Part shown: piece by piece, positions 1-7,852 of the stretch
How positions within the stretch are numbered: the stretch's first letter is position 1
Layout: each line of letters opens with the position of its first letter
Assembly (NCBI GenBank): GCA_020201305.1
Contig: JAIVHC010000010.1
Span: forward strand, 1-32,932
Reading direction: 5' to 3'
Source: Geobacteraceae bacterium
GTDB lineage: Bacteria > Desulfobacterota > Desulfuromonadia > Desulfuromonadales > Desulfuromonadaceae
Length of the DNA: 32,932 bases
Translations under genes and position numbers: made by a program
Notes under the pieces: model-generated
Database searches by the model: none
The model's input: the letters and a program-made list of their open reading frames with translations, nothing else
What the model was told of the DNA's origin: nothing

Positions 1-123
1 GACAACATCGCCATGAGCGCAGAGCTGATCACCCCCATCGCCATGGACAAAGAGCTTCGCTTCGCAATCCGCGAAGGTGGCCGTACCGTAGGCGCTGGTG
101 TTGTAAGCGAAATTATTGAGTAG
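1..123 (+). CDS. tuf: Elongation factor Tu, C-terminal end (partial)
   Basis: The first 40 codons read in frame 1 and end at TAG 121-123. They match the last beta-barrel domain of EF-Tu, with the signatures MSAELITPIAM and REGGRTVGAGVVSEIIE. EF-Tu is the GTPase that carries aminoacyl-tRNA to the ribosome. The start, the GTPase domain and most of the gene lie upstream of the window. The gene sits 12 bases before rpsJ, the usual fusA-tuf-rpsJ arrangement of the str/S10 junction. Identification is certain; which tuf copy this is cannot be told. Confidence 0.97.
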   Translation, partial: DNIAMSAELITPIAMDKELRFAIREGGRTVGAGVVSEIIE

Positions 124-135
124 TAGAGGATTCAG

Positions 136-444
136 ATGGCTAGTCAGAAGATAAGAATTCGCCTCAAGGCGTATGACCATAAACTGCTGGATATGGCAGT
201 AAATGAGATTGTAGATACGGTGAAGCGCACAGGTTCTCGCTTGGCAGGACCCATTCCGCTTCCCACAGTAATTAATAAGTACTGTGTACTGCGTGGTCCG
301 CACGTAGATAAGAAAAGTCGCGAGCAATTTGAGATCCGCACGCATAAGCGGCTGCTCGATATCCTCGAGCCGACCCAGCAGACAGTAGATGCTCTTATGA
401 AGTTAGATCTTTCTGCGGGCGTATTTGTAGAAATCAAGCTGTAA
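136..444 (+). CDS. rpsJ: 30S ribosomal protein S10
   Basis: A 102-residue protein of the usual S10 length. It starts QKIRIRLKAYDHKLLD and contains the PIPLPT loop and the HVDKKSREQFE stretch typical of S10 (NusE). S10 sits in the head of the 30S subunit and also binds NusB/NusG in antitermination. The ATG at 136 follows a TAGAGGA ribosome binding site. It is the first gene of the S10 operon, 12 bp after tuf, and is probably co-transcribed with it since no terminator lies between. Confidence 0.98.
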   Translation: MASQKIRIRLKAYDHKLLDMAVNEIVDTVKRTGSRLAGPIPLPTVINKYCVLRGPHVDKKSREQFEIRTHKRLLDILEPTQQTVDALMKLDLSAGVFVEIKL

Positions 445-481
445 GCGCAGTACAAGTTACTATAGAGATGATGAGGACAGA

Positions 482-1120
482 GTGATGGTAGACGGTATTC
501 TTGGAAAAAAACTGGGGATGACCCAGATATTTACCGAGAGCGGTGCGCGTATACCGGTTACGGTTATCGAAGCAGGTCCCTGCACGGTAGTGCAGAAAAA
601 GCTTGCCGAGACCGACGGGTACATGGCAGTACAGCTCGGGTTTGGAGCACAGAAAGCCCAGCGTGTAAATAAGCCCCTCACCGGGCACTTTGCCAAAGCA
701 GGACAGGGTGTCTTCCGGTTCTTGCGTGAGGTAGGTGGTGACGTGGCTGAGTACGAAGTAGGTGCTCAGATCAAATGTGATGAGGTTTTTAGCGCTGGCG
801 ATGTTGTAGATGTGGTGGGCACGAGCAAAGGCAGGGGCTTCCAGGGTGTTATGAAACGCTGGAACTTCTCCGGCGGACGTAGTACTCATGGTTCTAAGTT
901 CCATCGTAGTGCTGGCGCAATAGGTGCCAGTGCGTGGCCTGCAAAGGTATTTAAGGGTAAGAAGATGGCCGGCCAGATGGGGAATGAGCAGGTAACTGTT
1001 CAAAACCTCGAAATTGTTGACGTGCGTGCCGATCAGAATGTGGTTCTGGTTAAGGGTGCGATCCCTGGTCCGAAGAATGGTCTGGTCGCAATTCGCAAAG
1101 CGGTGAAGGCGAAGGCCTAG
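482..1120 (+). CDS. rplC: 50S ribosomal protein L3
   Basis: A 212-residue L3 of normal length. It opens GILGKKLGMTQIF, the family signature, and carries the KGRGFQGVMKRW and GSKFHRSAGAIGA loop segments that reach towards the peptidyl transferase centre. L3 is an early assembly protein of the 50S subunit. A GATGAGGACAG sequence precedes ATG 482; the second possible start, ATG 485, would lose one residue. It lies between rpsJ and rplD, as in the standard S10 operon. Confidence 0.98.
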   Translation: MMVDGILGKKLGMTQIFTESGARIPVTVIEAGPCTVVQKKLAETDGYMAVQLGFGAQKAQRVNKPLTGHFAKAGQGVFRFLREVGGDVAEYEVGAQIKCDEVFSAGDVVDVVGTSKGRGFQGVMKRWNFSGGRSTHGSKFHRSAGAIGASAWPAKVFKGKKMAGQMGNEQVTVQNLEIVDVRADQNVVLVKGAIPGPKNGLVAIRKAVKAKA

Positions 1121-1145
1121 GCCTAGGTGATACGGGAGAAGTGCA

Positions 1146-1622
1146 ATGGCTAAAGTAACTGTATATGATATGCAAAAAAATCCGTTGTCGGAACGTGAAA
1201 TATCTGACAGCGTTTTTGATACACCGGTAAAGGGATACCTTATCCATGATGTTGTCCGTAGTCAGTTGGCTGCGCGCCGTCAGGGAACTGCTGCGACAAA
1301 GTCGCGTGGCATGGTCGCAGGTGGGGGTAAAAAACCTTATAAACAGAAGGGTACGGGTAATGCCCGTCAAGGCACCATCCGCGCACCTCATTATGTAGGT
1401 GGTGGTGCTGCTTTCGGTCCGTCGCCGCGCCAGTACGGCTTTAAACTGAATAAAAAGGTTAAAAAGTCTGCGCTGTGTTCAGCACTTTCAGCACGCTTCC
1501 AGGGGCACAATGTCAAAGTGTTGCGTGCAGAAGGCATTAATGTCTACGATGTTATGAAATACCGTAAACTCGTTTTGACAGAGGGTGCCGTAGAAGTACT
1601 GGAAGGAGCATTAGCGCAATGA
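1146..1622 (+). CDS. rplD: 50S ribosomal protein L4 with an internal in-frame deletion
   Basis: Only 158 residues, while L4 is normally about 205. Residues 1-118 match L4, including the long RNA-binding loop (GGGKKPYKQKGTGNARQGT, then FGPSPRQYGFKLNKKVK). Residues about 121-158 (VKVLRAEGINVYDVMKY and LVLTEGAV) match the L4 C-terminus. The block normally between them, about 48 residues of the globular domain with the KTK and ALIV motifs, is absent. The junction lies near 1500-1511 (residues ARFQ then GHNVKVL). The frame is kept. L4 binds 23S rRNA, lines the exit tunnel and often represses the S10 operon. Stop TGA 1620-1622 overlaps the rplW start ATG at 1619. Either a damaged L4 or a sequence error; the gene identity is certain. 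Confidence 0.95.
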   Translation: MAKVTVYDMQKNPLSEREISDSVFDTPVKGYLIHDVVRSQLAARRQGTAATKSRGMVAGGGKKPYKQKGTGNARQGTIRAPHYVGGGAAFGPSPRQYGFKLNKKVKKSALCSALSARFQGHNVKVLRAEGINVYDVMKYRKLVLTEGAVEVLEGALAQ

Positions 1623-1906
1623 GACCTTTGCATCAGATTATAAAAAAGCCACTCCTTACCGAAAAAACGACCATGCAGAAAGAGGACGGGCGTGTGGTTG
1701 CATTTGAAGTGGCACGGGATGCCAACAAGATTGAGATCAAGCAGGCTATTGAGAAGGCCTTTGATGTCAAGGTTGACGATGTCAACACCATGATTACCGC
1801 AGGAAAGATAAAGCGAGTCGGGCGGCAGTTTGGCAAGCGTCCCAATCGGAAGAAGGCATATATTACTCTCGCCGAAGGTAGCAACATAGATTTCTTCGGC
1901 GTGTAA
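1619..1906 (+). CDS. rplW: 50S ribosomal protein L23
   Basis: A 95-residue L23 of normal length with IIKKPLLTEKTT at the N-terminus and GKIKRVGRQFGKRPNRKKAYITL at the C-terminal half, both family signatures. L23 binds 23S rRNA at the exit of the peptide tunnel and docks trigger factor and SRP. The start overlaps the rplD stop by four bases (ATGA), so translation is probably coupled to L4. Confidence 0.97.
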   Translation: MRPLHQIIKKPLLTEKTTMQKEDGRVVAFEVARDANKIEIKQAIEKAFDVKVDDVNTMITAGKIKRVGRQFGKRPNRKKAYITLAEGSNIDFFGV

Positions 1907-1935
1907 TGACAGTTTAAGGAATACGGAGTAGGATA

Positions 1936-2760
1936 ATGGCGATAAAAAAGTTTAAGCCAACCTCGCCAGGGCGGCGTCACATGACGGCCTCGTCTTTTGA
2001 GGAGGTTACAACCGCGACACCGGAAAAGTCACTTTTGGAGCCTTTGAAGAAAAGTGGCGGGCGTAACAATAACGGGCGGATCACCAAGCGCCATACCGGT
2101 GGCGGTCATAAACGTAAGTACCGTATTATTGATTTCCGCCGGGACAAGAAAGAGATTCAGGCCAAGGTTGTATCTATCGAATATGACCCGAACCGTTCTG
2201 CCCGGATTGCCCTGCTCAACTATGCGGATGGCGAAAAACGTTACATCCTTGCTCCGCAGGGTATGGAAGTCGGAAGCAATGTTCAGGCAAGCAACAGTGC
2301 GGACATTAAACCTGGCAATGCAATGCAGATTCGTTCTATTCCACTCGGCACCTGGGTTCACAATGTGGAACTCAAGGTAGGTAAGGGTGGGCAACTGGCA
2401 CGTAGTGCTGGTGCTTATGCGACGATCGCGGCTAAAGAAGGTAAATACGCGCAGTTGCGCCTCCCTTCTGGTGAGGTGCGCCTGGTGCTGCAGGAGTGCT
2501 GCGCAACTATTGGCCAGGTCGGAAACATCGATCACGAAAATGTGAAACTTGGTAAAGCCGGGAGGAATCGCTGGCTTGGCAAACGGCCTCAGTCACGTGG
2601 TGTTGCTATGAACCCGATCGACCACCCCCATGGTGGTGGTGAAGGTAAGAGTTCGGGTGGTCGTCATCCGGTTACACCTTGGGGTGTCCCGACCAAAGGG
2701 TATAAGACCCGCACCAATAAGCGCACTGATCGTTTTATTGTGCGCCGTAAGAACAAGTAA
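1936..2760 (+). CDS. rplB: 50S ribosomal protein L2
   Basis: A full-length 274-residue L2. It has the KKSGGRNNNGRITKRHTGGG segment near residue 45, the KRKYRIIDFRRDK motif and the C-terminal NPIDHPHGGGEGK segment, whose histidine lies close to the peptidyl transferase centre. L2 is required for subunit association and tRNA binding. A GGAGTAGGAT ribosome binding site precedes ATG 1936. No sign of deletion, in contrast to rplD two genes upstream. Confidence 0.98.
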   Translation: MAIKKFKPTSPGRRHMTASSFEEVTTATPEKSLLEPLKKSGGRNNNGRITKRHTGGGHKRKYRIIDFRRDKKEIQAKVVSIEYDPNRSARIALLNYADGEKRYILAPQGMEVGSNVQASNSADIKPGNAMQIRSIPLGTWVHNVELKVGKGGQLARSAGAYATIAAKEGKYAQLRLPSGEVRLVLQECCATIGQVGNIDHENVKLGKAGRNRWLGKRPQSRGVAMNPIDHPHGGGEGKSSGGRHPVTPWGVPTKGYKTRTNKRTDRFIVRRKNK

Positions 2761-2771
2761 AGGAGGCAGTT

Positions 2772-3050
2772 GTGCCAAGATCAATTAAAAAAGGACCTTA
2801 CGTCGAAGAATCACTGTTGCGCAAGGTTGACCTTGAAGGAGGTTCTACCTCCACTAAAGTTATTAAAACCTGGTCACGCCGCAGTACAGTTATTCCTGAG
2901 TTTGTCGGACATACCTTTGCGGTTCACAATGGCAAGAAGTTTCTGCCGGTTTACATTTCCGAAAACATGGTAGGACACAAACTTGGTGAATTTGCTCCGA
3001 CCCGTACATATTACGGTCATGGGGTAGATAAGAAGTCCAAGAGAAAATAA
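2772..3050 (+). CDS. rpsS: 30S ribosomal protein S19
   Basis: A 92-residue S19 of usual length. It begins PRSIKKGPYVEESLLRKV and ends with the conserved KLGEFAPTRTYYGHG segment. S19 sits in the 30S head and forms a complex with S13. The start is GTG 2772, placed 6 bases after a perfect AAGGAGG site and directly before the conserved PRSIKKGP sequence. It lies 11 bp after rplB. Confidence 0.97.
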   Translation: MPRSIKKGPYVEESLLRKVDLEGGSTSTKVIKTWSRRSTVIPEFVGHTFAVHNGKKFLPVYISENMVGHKLGEFAPTRTYYGHGVDKKSKRK

Positions 3051-3068
3051 TAGCTACGGAGTTCCAGA

Positions 3069-3401
3069 ATGGAAGCTAAATCTAAATTGAGATATGTCCG
3101 CATGTCGCCGCAGAAGGCTCGCCTGGTTGTGGATATGGTACGCGGCAAAAATGTGCAGGAAGCTCTGAATATTTTGCGTTTTTCCCCTCAGAAACCCGCC
3201 GCAATTGTTTCGGGTGTGGTCAAGTCTGCCGTAGCTAATGCCGAGCAGGCCGGGGTTGCCGATGTAGATAAGTTGTTTATCAAGGCGATCACTGTAGATC
3301 AGGGGCCTGCACTCAAGAGGTTTATACCTAGAGCGCAGGGGCGTGCCAGTAGAATTCGCAAGCCAACCAGTCATGTTCAGGTTATCCTGGACGAGAAATA
3401 G
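3069..3401 (+). CDS. rplV: 50S ribosomal protein L22
   Basis: A 110-residue L22 with the family features RYVRMSPQKARLVVDMVRG at the start, a central ALNILRFSPQKPA helix and the beta-hairpin (residues about 80-100, RFIPRAQGRASRIRKPTSH) that lines the exit tunnel near the macrolide site. L22 contacts all domains of 23S rRNA. It lies between rpsS and rpsC in the standard order, 18 bp after rpsS. Confidence 0.97.
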   Translation: MEAKSKLRYVRMSPQKARLVVDMVRGKNVQEALNILRFSPQKPAAIVSGVVKSAVANAEQAGVADVDKLFIKAITVDQGPALKRFIPRAQGRASRIRKPTSHVQVILDEK

Positions 3402-3420
3402 CCATCAGGGAGGTGATAGT

Positions 3421-4059
3421 TTGGGCCAGAAAGTTCATCCAATAGGGTTTCGCCTGGGGATTATTAAAACCTGGGAATCGAAATGGTATGCAGATGAAGA
3501 TTACTCTCGCTTTGTGCATGAGGATCTGAAACTGAGAAATTACTTGAAGAAGCGTCTCTATCATGCAGGGATTTCCAAGATAGAGATTGAACGCGCTGCA
3601 GGTAAAATGAAATTGAACATCTATGCTGCACGTCCGGGAATTATTATCGGTAAGCGCGGTTCCGAGGTGGAACTCCTCAAGTTGGAACTGGCCAAACTCA
3701 CCGATAAAGAGGTCTTTCTCAACATCCAGGAAGTACGCAAGCCTGAGGTTGATGCACAGTTAGTTGCCGAAGGAGTAGCTCTTCAGCTTGAGCGCCGGGT
3801 AGCTTTTCGTCGTGCTATGAAGCGCAGCGTAGGTCAAGCATTACGCTTCGGTGCCGAGGGGATCAAGATCACCTCCAGTGGTCGTCTGGGCGGCGCCGAG
3901 ATGAGTCGTACAGAATGGTATCGCGAGGGCAGGGTTCCACTTCATACTCTGCGTGCCGACATCGACTTTGGTTTTGCTGAAGCCAAGACCACCTACGGCA
4001 TCATCGGGGTTCAGGTTCTCATCTTCAAGGGCGAAGTTCTCTCACAAGAGAAGAAATAG
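3421..4059 (+). CDS. rpsC: 30S ribosomal protein S3
   Basis: A 212-residue S3 when read from TTG 3421, which gives the conserved N-terminus GQKVHPIGFRLGI. The start is fixed by that motif and by the GGGAGGTGAT site at 3408-3417. The same frame is open from 3343, but that stretch only overlaps rplV. The KH domain signature IIIGKRGSEVE lies near residue 75 and the C-terminal domain has GRLGGAEMSRTEWYREGRVPLHTLRADIDFG. S3 forms part of the mRNA entry site and helicase of the 30S head. Confidence 0.96.
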   Translation: MGQKVHPIGFRLGIIKTWESKWYADEDYSRFVHEDLKLRNYLKKRLYHAGISKIEIERAAGKMKLNIYAARPGIIIGKRGSEVELLKLELAKLTDKEVFLNIQEVRKPEVDAQLVAEGVALQLERRVAFRRAMKRSVGQALRFGAEGIKITSSGRLGGAEMSRTEWYREGRVPLHTLRADIDFGFAEAKTTYGIIGVQVLIFKGEVLSQEKK

Positions 4060-4083
4060 ATAGCCAGATAGGAGTATGACGAT

Positions 4084-4509
4084 ATGTTAATGCCCAAGAA
4101 GGTTAAACATAGAAAGCAATTTAAAGGGCGAATGAAGGGCGCTGCACGTGGCGCTACCGCTATAAATTTCGGCGATTACGGTCTCCAGGCTCTTAACTGC
4201 GGTTGGCTTTCATCCCGTCAGATCGAGGCTGCGCGACGTGCCATGACTCGTTACATAAAGCGTGGTGGTAAAATCTGGATACGCGCATTTCCGGATAAGC
4301 CTCTGACACGTAAAGCAGCCGAAACCCGTATGGGTAAAGGTAAGGGCTCTCCTGACAGTTGGGTAGCTGTAATTCGTCCGGGCATGATTATGTACGAAAT
4401 GCAGGGCGTGCCCGAAGATGTAGCGCGTGAAGCATTCAGACTTGCGGCACATAAGCTGCCGATCAAGACCAAGTTTGTTGTCAGGGAGGGGAGCAGCAAT
4501 GAAAGCTAA
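4084..4509 (+). CDS. rplP: 50S ribosomal protein L16
   Basis: A 141-residue L16 beginning MLMPKKVKHRKQFKGRMKG. It has the conserved GLQALNCGWLSSRQIEAARRAM and RMGKGKGSPDSWVAV segments. L16 is a late-assembly protein that organises the A-site finger and tRNA binding in the 50S subunit. ATG 4084 fits the usual MLxPKK start; ATG 4090 is an alternative. Its stop overlaps the rpmC start by 11 bases. Confidence 0.97.
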   Translation: MLMPKKVKHRKQFKGRMKGAARGATAINFGDYGLQALNCGWLSSRQIEAARRAMTRYIKRGGKIWIRAFPDKPLTRKAAETRMGKGKGSPDSWVAVIRPGMIMYEMQGVPEDVAREAFRLAAHKLPIKTKFVVREGSSNES

Positions 4510-4690
4510 GGAACTTGAAGGGTACAGCGTTGATGAGCTGCAGAAAAAATCAGATGAACTGAGTCAGGAGTTGTTCAACCTTAAGTTCCAACTGCATACA
4601 GGACATCTTGACAATACAGCCAAGATTTCTCAGTTGCGCAAGGACATTGCTAGGACAAAAACAATTCTGCATCAAAAACTTGCCGGTTAG
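4499..4690 (+). CDS. rpmC: 50S ribosomal protein L29
   Basis: A 63-residue L29 from ATG 4499, preceded by a GGGAGGGGAG site inside the end of rplP. The sequence KAKELEGYSVDELQKKSDEL followed by LFNLKFQ and KDIARTKTIL is the two-helix antiparallel coiled coil of L29. It lies next to L23 at the tunnel exit. The reading frame is open further upstream, but those codons lie inside rplP. Overlap with rplP suggests translational coupling. Confidence 0.96.
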   Translation: MKAKELEGYSVDELQKKSDELSQELFNLKFQLHTGHLDNTAKISQLRKDIARTKTILHQKLAG

Positions 4691-4708
4691 GAATATTAGG
4701 GTGATCGT

Positions 4709-4969
4709 ATGACCACAGAGCGTCGAAATAAAAAGAAAGTTGTCGGAGTAGTTACAAGCGACAAGATGGATAAAACAGTTGTTGTGAAAACTGATGATCT
4801 TGTCAAACATCCGGTATATAAGAAGTACCTGAAGCGCAGCAAGAAGTACAAAGCGCACGATGAGACCAACAGCTGTTCTGTTGGAGACAAGGTTCTGATA
4901 ACTGAAGCACGTCCGCTTTCACGAGATAAGCGCTGGCGTGTCGCTCAGGTACTGGAAAAGTCTGTATAG
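4709..4969 (+). CDS. rpsQ: 30S ribosomal protein S17
   Basis: An 86-residue S17 with an OB-fold sequence. It carries KKVVGVVTSDKMDKTVVV at the N-terminal half, HPVYKKYLKRSKKYKAHDE in the middle and GDKVLITEARPLSRDKRWRV near the end. These are the family hallmarks. S17 is a primary 16S rRNA-binding protein. It lies between rpmC and rplN in the normal order. Confidence 0.97.
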   Translation: MTTERRNKKKVVGVVTSDKMDKTVVVKTDDLVKHPVYKKYLKRSKKYKAHDETNSCSVGDKVLITEARPLSRDKRWRVAQVLEKSV

Positions 4970-4984
4970 ACTGGGAGATAGACA

Positions 4985-5353
4985 ATGATTCAAATGCAAA
5001 CCACACTTGATGTGGCAGATAATTCAGGAGCCAAAAAGCTGTGCTGCATCAAAGTACTGGGTGGCTCGAAGCGCACCTATGCAGGGCTGGGCGATGTGGT
5101 TGTCTGCTCTGTTAAGGAAGCACTGCCCAATTCCAAGGTTAAAAAGGGAGACGTAGTGCGCGCAGTTATAGTACGTACTGCGAAAGAAGCCGCGCGTCCG
5201 GATGGTTCCTGTATCCGTTTTGACAAGAACTCAGCAGTAGTTATCACCGCTGCCGGCGAGCCTACCGGGACCCGTATTTTCGGACCGGTTGCCCGTGAGT
5301 TACGTGCGCGCAAATACATGAAGATCATATCCCTTGCACCTGAGGTGCTTTGA
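4985..5353 (+). CDS. rplN: 50S ribosomal protein L14
   Basis: A 122-residue L14 that starts MIQMQTTLDVADNSGAKKL and includes the RFDKNSAVVI and PTGTRIFGPVARELR motifs. L14 is one of the best conserved 50S proteins; it lies at the subunit interface and binds RsfS. A GGGAGATAGAC sequence precedes ATG 4985. Full length, no abnormality. Confidence 0.98.
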   Translation: MIQMQTTLDVADNSGAKKLCCIKVLGGSKRTYAGLGDVVVCSVKEALPNSKVKKGDVVRAVIVRTAKEAARPDGSCIRFDKNSAVVITAAGEPTGTRIFGPVARELRARKYMKIISLAPEVL

Positions 5354-5376
5354 TAGCAGGCTGGAGATTAAACGAA

Positions 5377-5706
5377 ATGGCAGTAAAGAAGCTACATGTA
5401 AAAAAGGGTGATCTCGTTCAGGTCATGGCGGGCAAGGAAAATGGTAAGCAGGGTAAGGTATTGCGTGTTTTCCTCGAGAAAAATCGTCTAACTGTAGAAA
5501 ACCTGAATATAGTCAAACGCCATACCCGCCCTTCACAGATGAATCAGGAAGGCGGTATTGTAGAGAAGGAAGCGGCAATGTCTGCATCCAATGTGATGTT
5601 GGTTTGTAACGCTTGCAATCAGCCTTCGCGTACCGGGATTCGCGTTCTTGAAGACGGGTCAAAAGCCCGATTCTGCAAGAAATGCAACGAGATCGTAGAC
5701 AAGTAA
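5377..5706 (+). CDS. rplX: 50S ribosomal protein L24, four-cysteine form
   Basis: A 109-residue L24 from ATG 5377. The KOW motif is at residues 7-30 (KKGDLVQVMAGKENGKQGKV), followed by NIVKRHTRPS. The C-terminal part carries Cys77, Cys80, Cys100 and Cys103 in a CNAC-CKKC arrangement, a probable zinc ribbon seen in some L24 proteins but not in E. coli L24. L24 is an assembly initiator of the 50S subunit. The frame opens at 5350, but those codons overlap the end of rplN and do not look like L24. Confidence 0.96.
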   Translation: MAVKKLHVKKGDLVQVMAGKENGKQGKVLRVFLEKNRLTVENLNIVKRHTRPSQMNQEGGIVEKEAAMSASNVMLVCNACNQPSRTGIRVLEDGSKARFCKKCNEIVDK

Positions 5707-5717
5707 CGGAGAGCTAA

Positions 5718-6257
5718 ATGGCCAGGTTGAAAGAAAAATACAATAAAGAACTGGCACCTAAACTGCTGAAGGATCTGCAACTTGACAATGTCATGCGGGT
5801 ACCCAAAGTAGAAAAGGTTGTCGTAAATATGGGTGTAGGCGAGGCAATTCAGAATTCAAAATTGCTCGAATCTGCGGTTGAAGAGATCGGCAATATAACT
5901 GGCCAAAAACCTGTTATAACTAAGGCAAAGAAATCAATTGCGGGTTTCAAGTTGCGCGAGGGGATGCCGATCGGGTGCATGGTTACGTTACGACAAAACC
6001 GCGCATATGAGTTTCTGGACCGGTTAATTAATGTCGCGTTGCCGCGTGTACGTGATTTCAAGGGGATTTCTCCCAAAGCATTTGACGGGCGTGGAAATTA
6101 CACCCTTGGGATCAACGAGCAGATCATTTTTCCAGAGATTGAACTCGATAAGATTGCAAAGATTGGTGGGCTGAATATTTCTATTGTCACTACAGCTCAG
6201 ACAGATGAAGAGGGGCGAGCCCTTCTTACTGAGTTGGGAATGCCATTCAGAAAATAA
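5718..6257 (+). CDS. rplE: 50S ribosomal protein L5
   Basis: A 179-residue L5 with the signatures MRVPKVEKVVVNMGVGEA, KKSIAGFKLREGMPIGCMVTLR and GRGNYTLGINEQIIFPEI. L5 binds 5S rRNA and forms the central protuberance, contacting the P-site tRNA. A CGGAGAG site precedes ATG 5718. Standard position between rplX and rpsN. Confidence 0.98.
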   Translation: MARLKEKYNKELAPKLLKDLQLDNVMRVPKVEKVVVNMGVGEAIQNSKLLESAVEEIGNITGQKPVITKAKKSIAGFKLREGMPIGCMVTLRQNRAYEFLDRLINVALPRVRDFKGISPKAFDGRGNYTLGINEQIIFPEIELDKIAKIGGLNISIVTTAQTDEEGRALLTELGMPFRK

Positions 6258-6278
6258 TCAGTCTTATTGGAGGAAGAT

Positions 6279-6464
6279 GTGGCAAAAAAATCATTGATAG
6301 CAAAAGCAAAGCGGCCGCAGAAATTTGCTGTCCGCAATTACACCCGCTGTCCTATATGCGGTCGTTCCCGAGCATACTACCGCAAGTTCGATATGTGCCG
6401 TATTTGCTTGCGTAAACTGGCGCTCGAAGGCAAACTGCCCGGCGTGCTGAAATCAAGCTGGTAA
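6279..6464 (+). CDS. rpsN: 30S ribosomal protein S14, zinc-binding type
   Basis: A 61-residue S14 from GTG 6279, read as AKKSLIAKAKRPQKFAVR. Cys24, Cys27, Cys40 and Cys43 form the CPIC-CRIC zinc motif of the short type Z S14. The cysteine-free form is about 100 residues long. S14 binds late in the 30S head. The GTG start is chosen because AKKS is the usual N-terminus and a GGAGGAAG site lies just upstream; an in-frame open stretch from 6267 would add four atypical residues. Confidence 0.95.
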   Translation: MAKKSLIAKAKRPQKFAVRNYTRCPICGRSRAYYRKFDMCRICLRKLALEGKLPGVLKSSW

Positions 6465-6484
6465 ATTAATTAAGGAGCTGTTCC

Positions 6485-6883
6485 ATGGCAATGACTGATC
6501 CTATTTCGGATATGCTGACCCGCATCCGCAACGCGGGAATGGCTAGGCATGTCAAGCTCGCGATCCCTTCTAGCAAAGTGAAGATTGCGATAGCTGATGT
6601 GCTGAAAAGTCAGGGATACATAAAAAACTACAAAGTAATTACAGATGACGTACAGGACTCGCTGGTTATCTACCTGAAGTACGACTCTGAGCGGAAGCAC
6701 GTAATCAATGAGATAGCGCGTGTTTCTAAGCCGAGTCGACGTACTTATGTGGGGTATGATGATATTCCCCAGGTCAAGAATGGTCTCGGGTGTGCAATCA
6801 TTTCAACATCTAAAGGTGTTCTGTCCGATGCCGCTGCCCGTGAAGCTCAGGTTGGTGGCGAGTTCGTCTGCACCGTCTGGTAG
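6485..6883 (+). CDS. rpsH: 30S ribosomal protein S8
   Basis: A 132-residue S8 with MTDPISDMLTRIRNA at the N-terminus, IPSSKVKIAIADVLK, and the C-terminal STSKGVLSDAAAREAQVGGE signature. S8 is a primary 16S rRNA binder that, in E. coli, also represses the spc operon by binding its mRNA. AAGGAGCTG precedes ATG 6485; ATG 6491 is an equally possible start. Confidence 0.97.
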   Translation: MAMTDPISDMLTRIRNAGMARHVKLAIPSSKVKIAIADVLKSQGYIKNYKVITDDVQDSLVIYLKYDSERKHVINEIARVSKPSRRTYVGYDDIPQVKNGLGCAIISTSKGVLSDAAAREAQVGGEFVCTVW

Positions 6884-6904
6884 ATAACGTAAGGAGTGTA
6901 GGCA

Positions 6905-7444
6905 ATGTCAAGAGTCGGAAAAAGACCGGTAACTATACCGGCCGGAGTAAAAGTTGATTTGAGCTCCGAAATGATTAAGGTACAGGGACCTAAAGGGAAT
7001 CTTGAGCGTAAGATATCCGATCAGGTTCTTGTTTCCATGGAAGCAGATTCGATTTCGGTTAAGCCCATCGAAGCAGCACGAGTTGATACCTCCATGCAGG
7101 GTCTGTATCGTGCACTTATCTCAAACATGTTTGAGGGCGTAACTAATGGGTTCCAGAGGGTTCTAGAGATCAATGGTGTTGGTTATCGCGGGGATGTTAA
7201 AGGTAAAACCTTGAACCTTGCCCTCGGCTACTCCCACCCCATTGCGTATTCCATACCCGAAGGGATTGAAATAGAAGTAGAAAAGCAGACTAAGCTGACG
7301 GTTAAAGGCATTGATAAAGAACTTGTCGGTGCTACTGCTGCCAAAATTCGTTCATTTCGTTCCCCTGAGCCTTACAAAGGTAAAGGGATCAAGTATGCGG
7401 AAGAACGTATCCTGCGTAAAGCAGGTAAAACAGGTAAGAAATAA
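6905..7444 (+). CDS. rplF: 50S ribosomal protein L6
   Basis: A 179-residue L6, usual length. It starts SRVGKRPVTIPAGVKV and has two repeated beta domains, with GVTNGFQRVLEINGVGYR at the domain boundary and PEPYKGKGIKYAEERILRKAGKTGKK at the C-terminus. L6 binds the sarcin-ricin region. A TAAGGAGTG site precedes ATG 6905. Confidence 0.98.
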   Translation: MSRVGKRPVTIPAGVKVDLSSEMIKVQGPKGNLERKISDQVLVSMEADSISVKPIEAARVDTSMQGLYRALISNMFEGVTNGFQRVLEINGVGYRGDVKGKTLNLALGYSHPIAYSIPEGIEIEVEKQTKLTVKGIDKELVGATAAKIRSFRSPEPYKGKGIKYAEERILRKAGKTGKK

Positions 7445-7464
7445 TTCATAACAGGAGATACATA

Positions 7465-7833
7465 GTGGCTGGCGTAATTTCAAGAGCGGAATCGAGAAAA
7501 AGACGACAAGCGCGCGTGCGACGCAAGGTTATAGGTACTGCTGACAGGCCGCGTCTCTGTGTGTTCCGCAGCTCAAAGCATATATATGCACAGATAATTG
7601 ATGATTCACAGGGTGTCACTGTCGCCGCTGCATCTACGCGAGATAAAACTGTAGGTGACAGTCTTGCGTACACTGGCAATGTGGAAGCGGCCAAAGCGGT
7701 AGGGGAAAAGATAGCCCAGCATGCCCAGGAGAAGGGCATTAAAAATGTTGTATTTGACCGTAATGGCTTTGTATACCATGGCCGGGTAAAGACAGTGGCA
7801 GATGCTGCTCGTGAAGCGGGCCTGGATTTTTAA
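7465..7833 (+). CDS. rplR: 50S ribosomal protein L18
   Basis: A 122-residue L18 with an arginine-rich start (SRAESRKRRQARVRRKV), the RPRLCVFRSSKHIYAQIIDD core and the C-terminal FDRNGFVYHGRVKTVADAAREAGL signature. L18 binds 5S rRNA with L5. The start is GTG 7465, six bases after an ACAGGAGATA site. Confidence 0.96.
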   Translation: MAGVISRAESRKRRQARVRRKVIGTADRPRLCVFRSSKHIYAQIIDDSQGVTVAAASTRDKTVGDSLAYTGNVEAAKAVGEKIAQHAQEKGIKNVVFDRNGFVYHGRVKTVADAAREAGLDF

Positions 7834-7852
7834 TTTTTAGTAGGAGGTTCCT

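Noticed and set aside
434..1003. A 189-codon open frame on the minus strand opposite rplC
   Set aside because: It mirrors the codon pattern of rplC and has no family features; a gene antisense to L3 is not supported.
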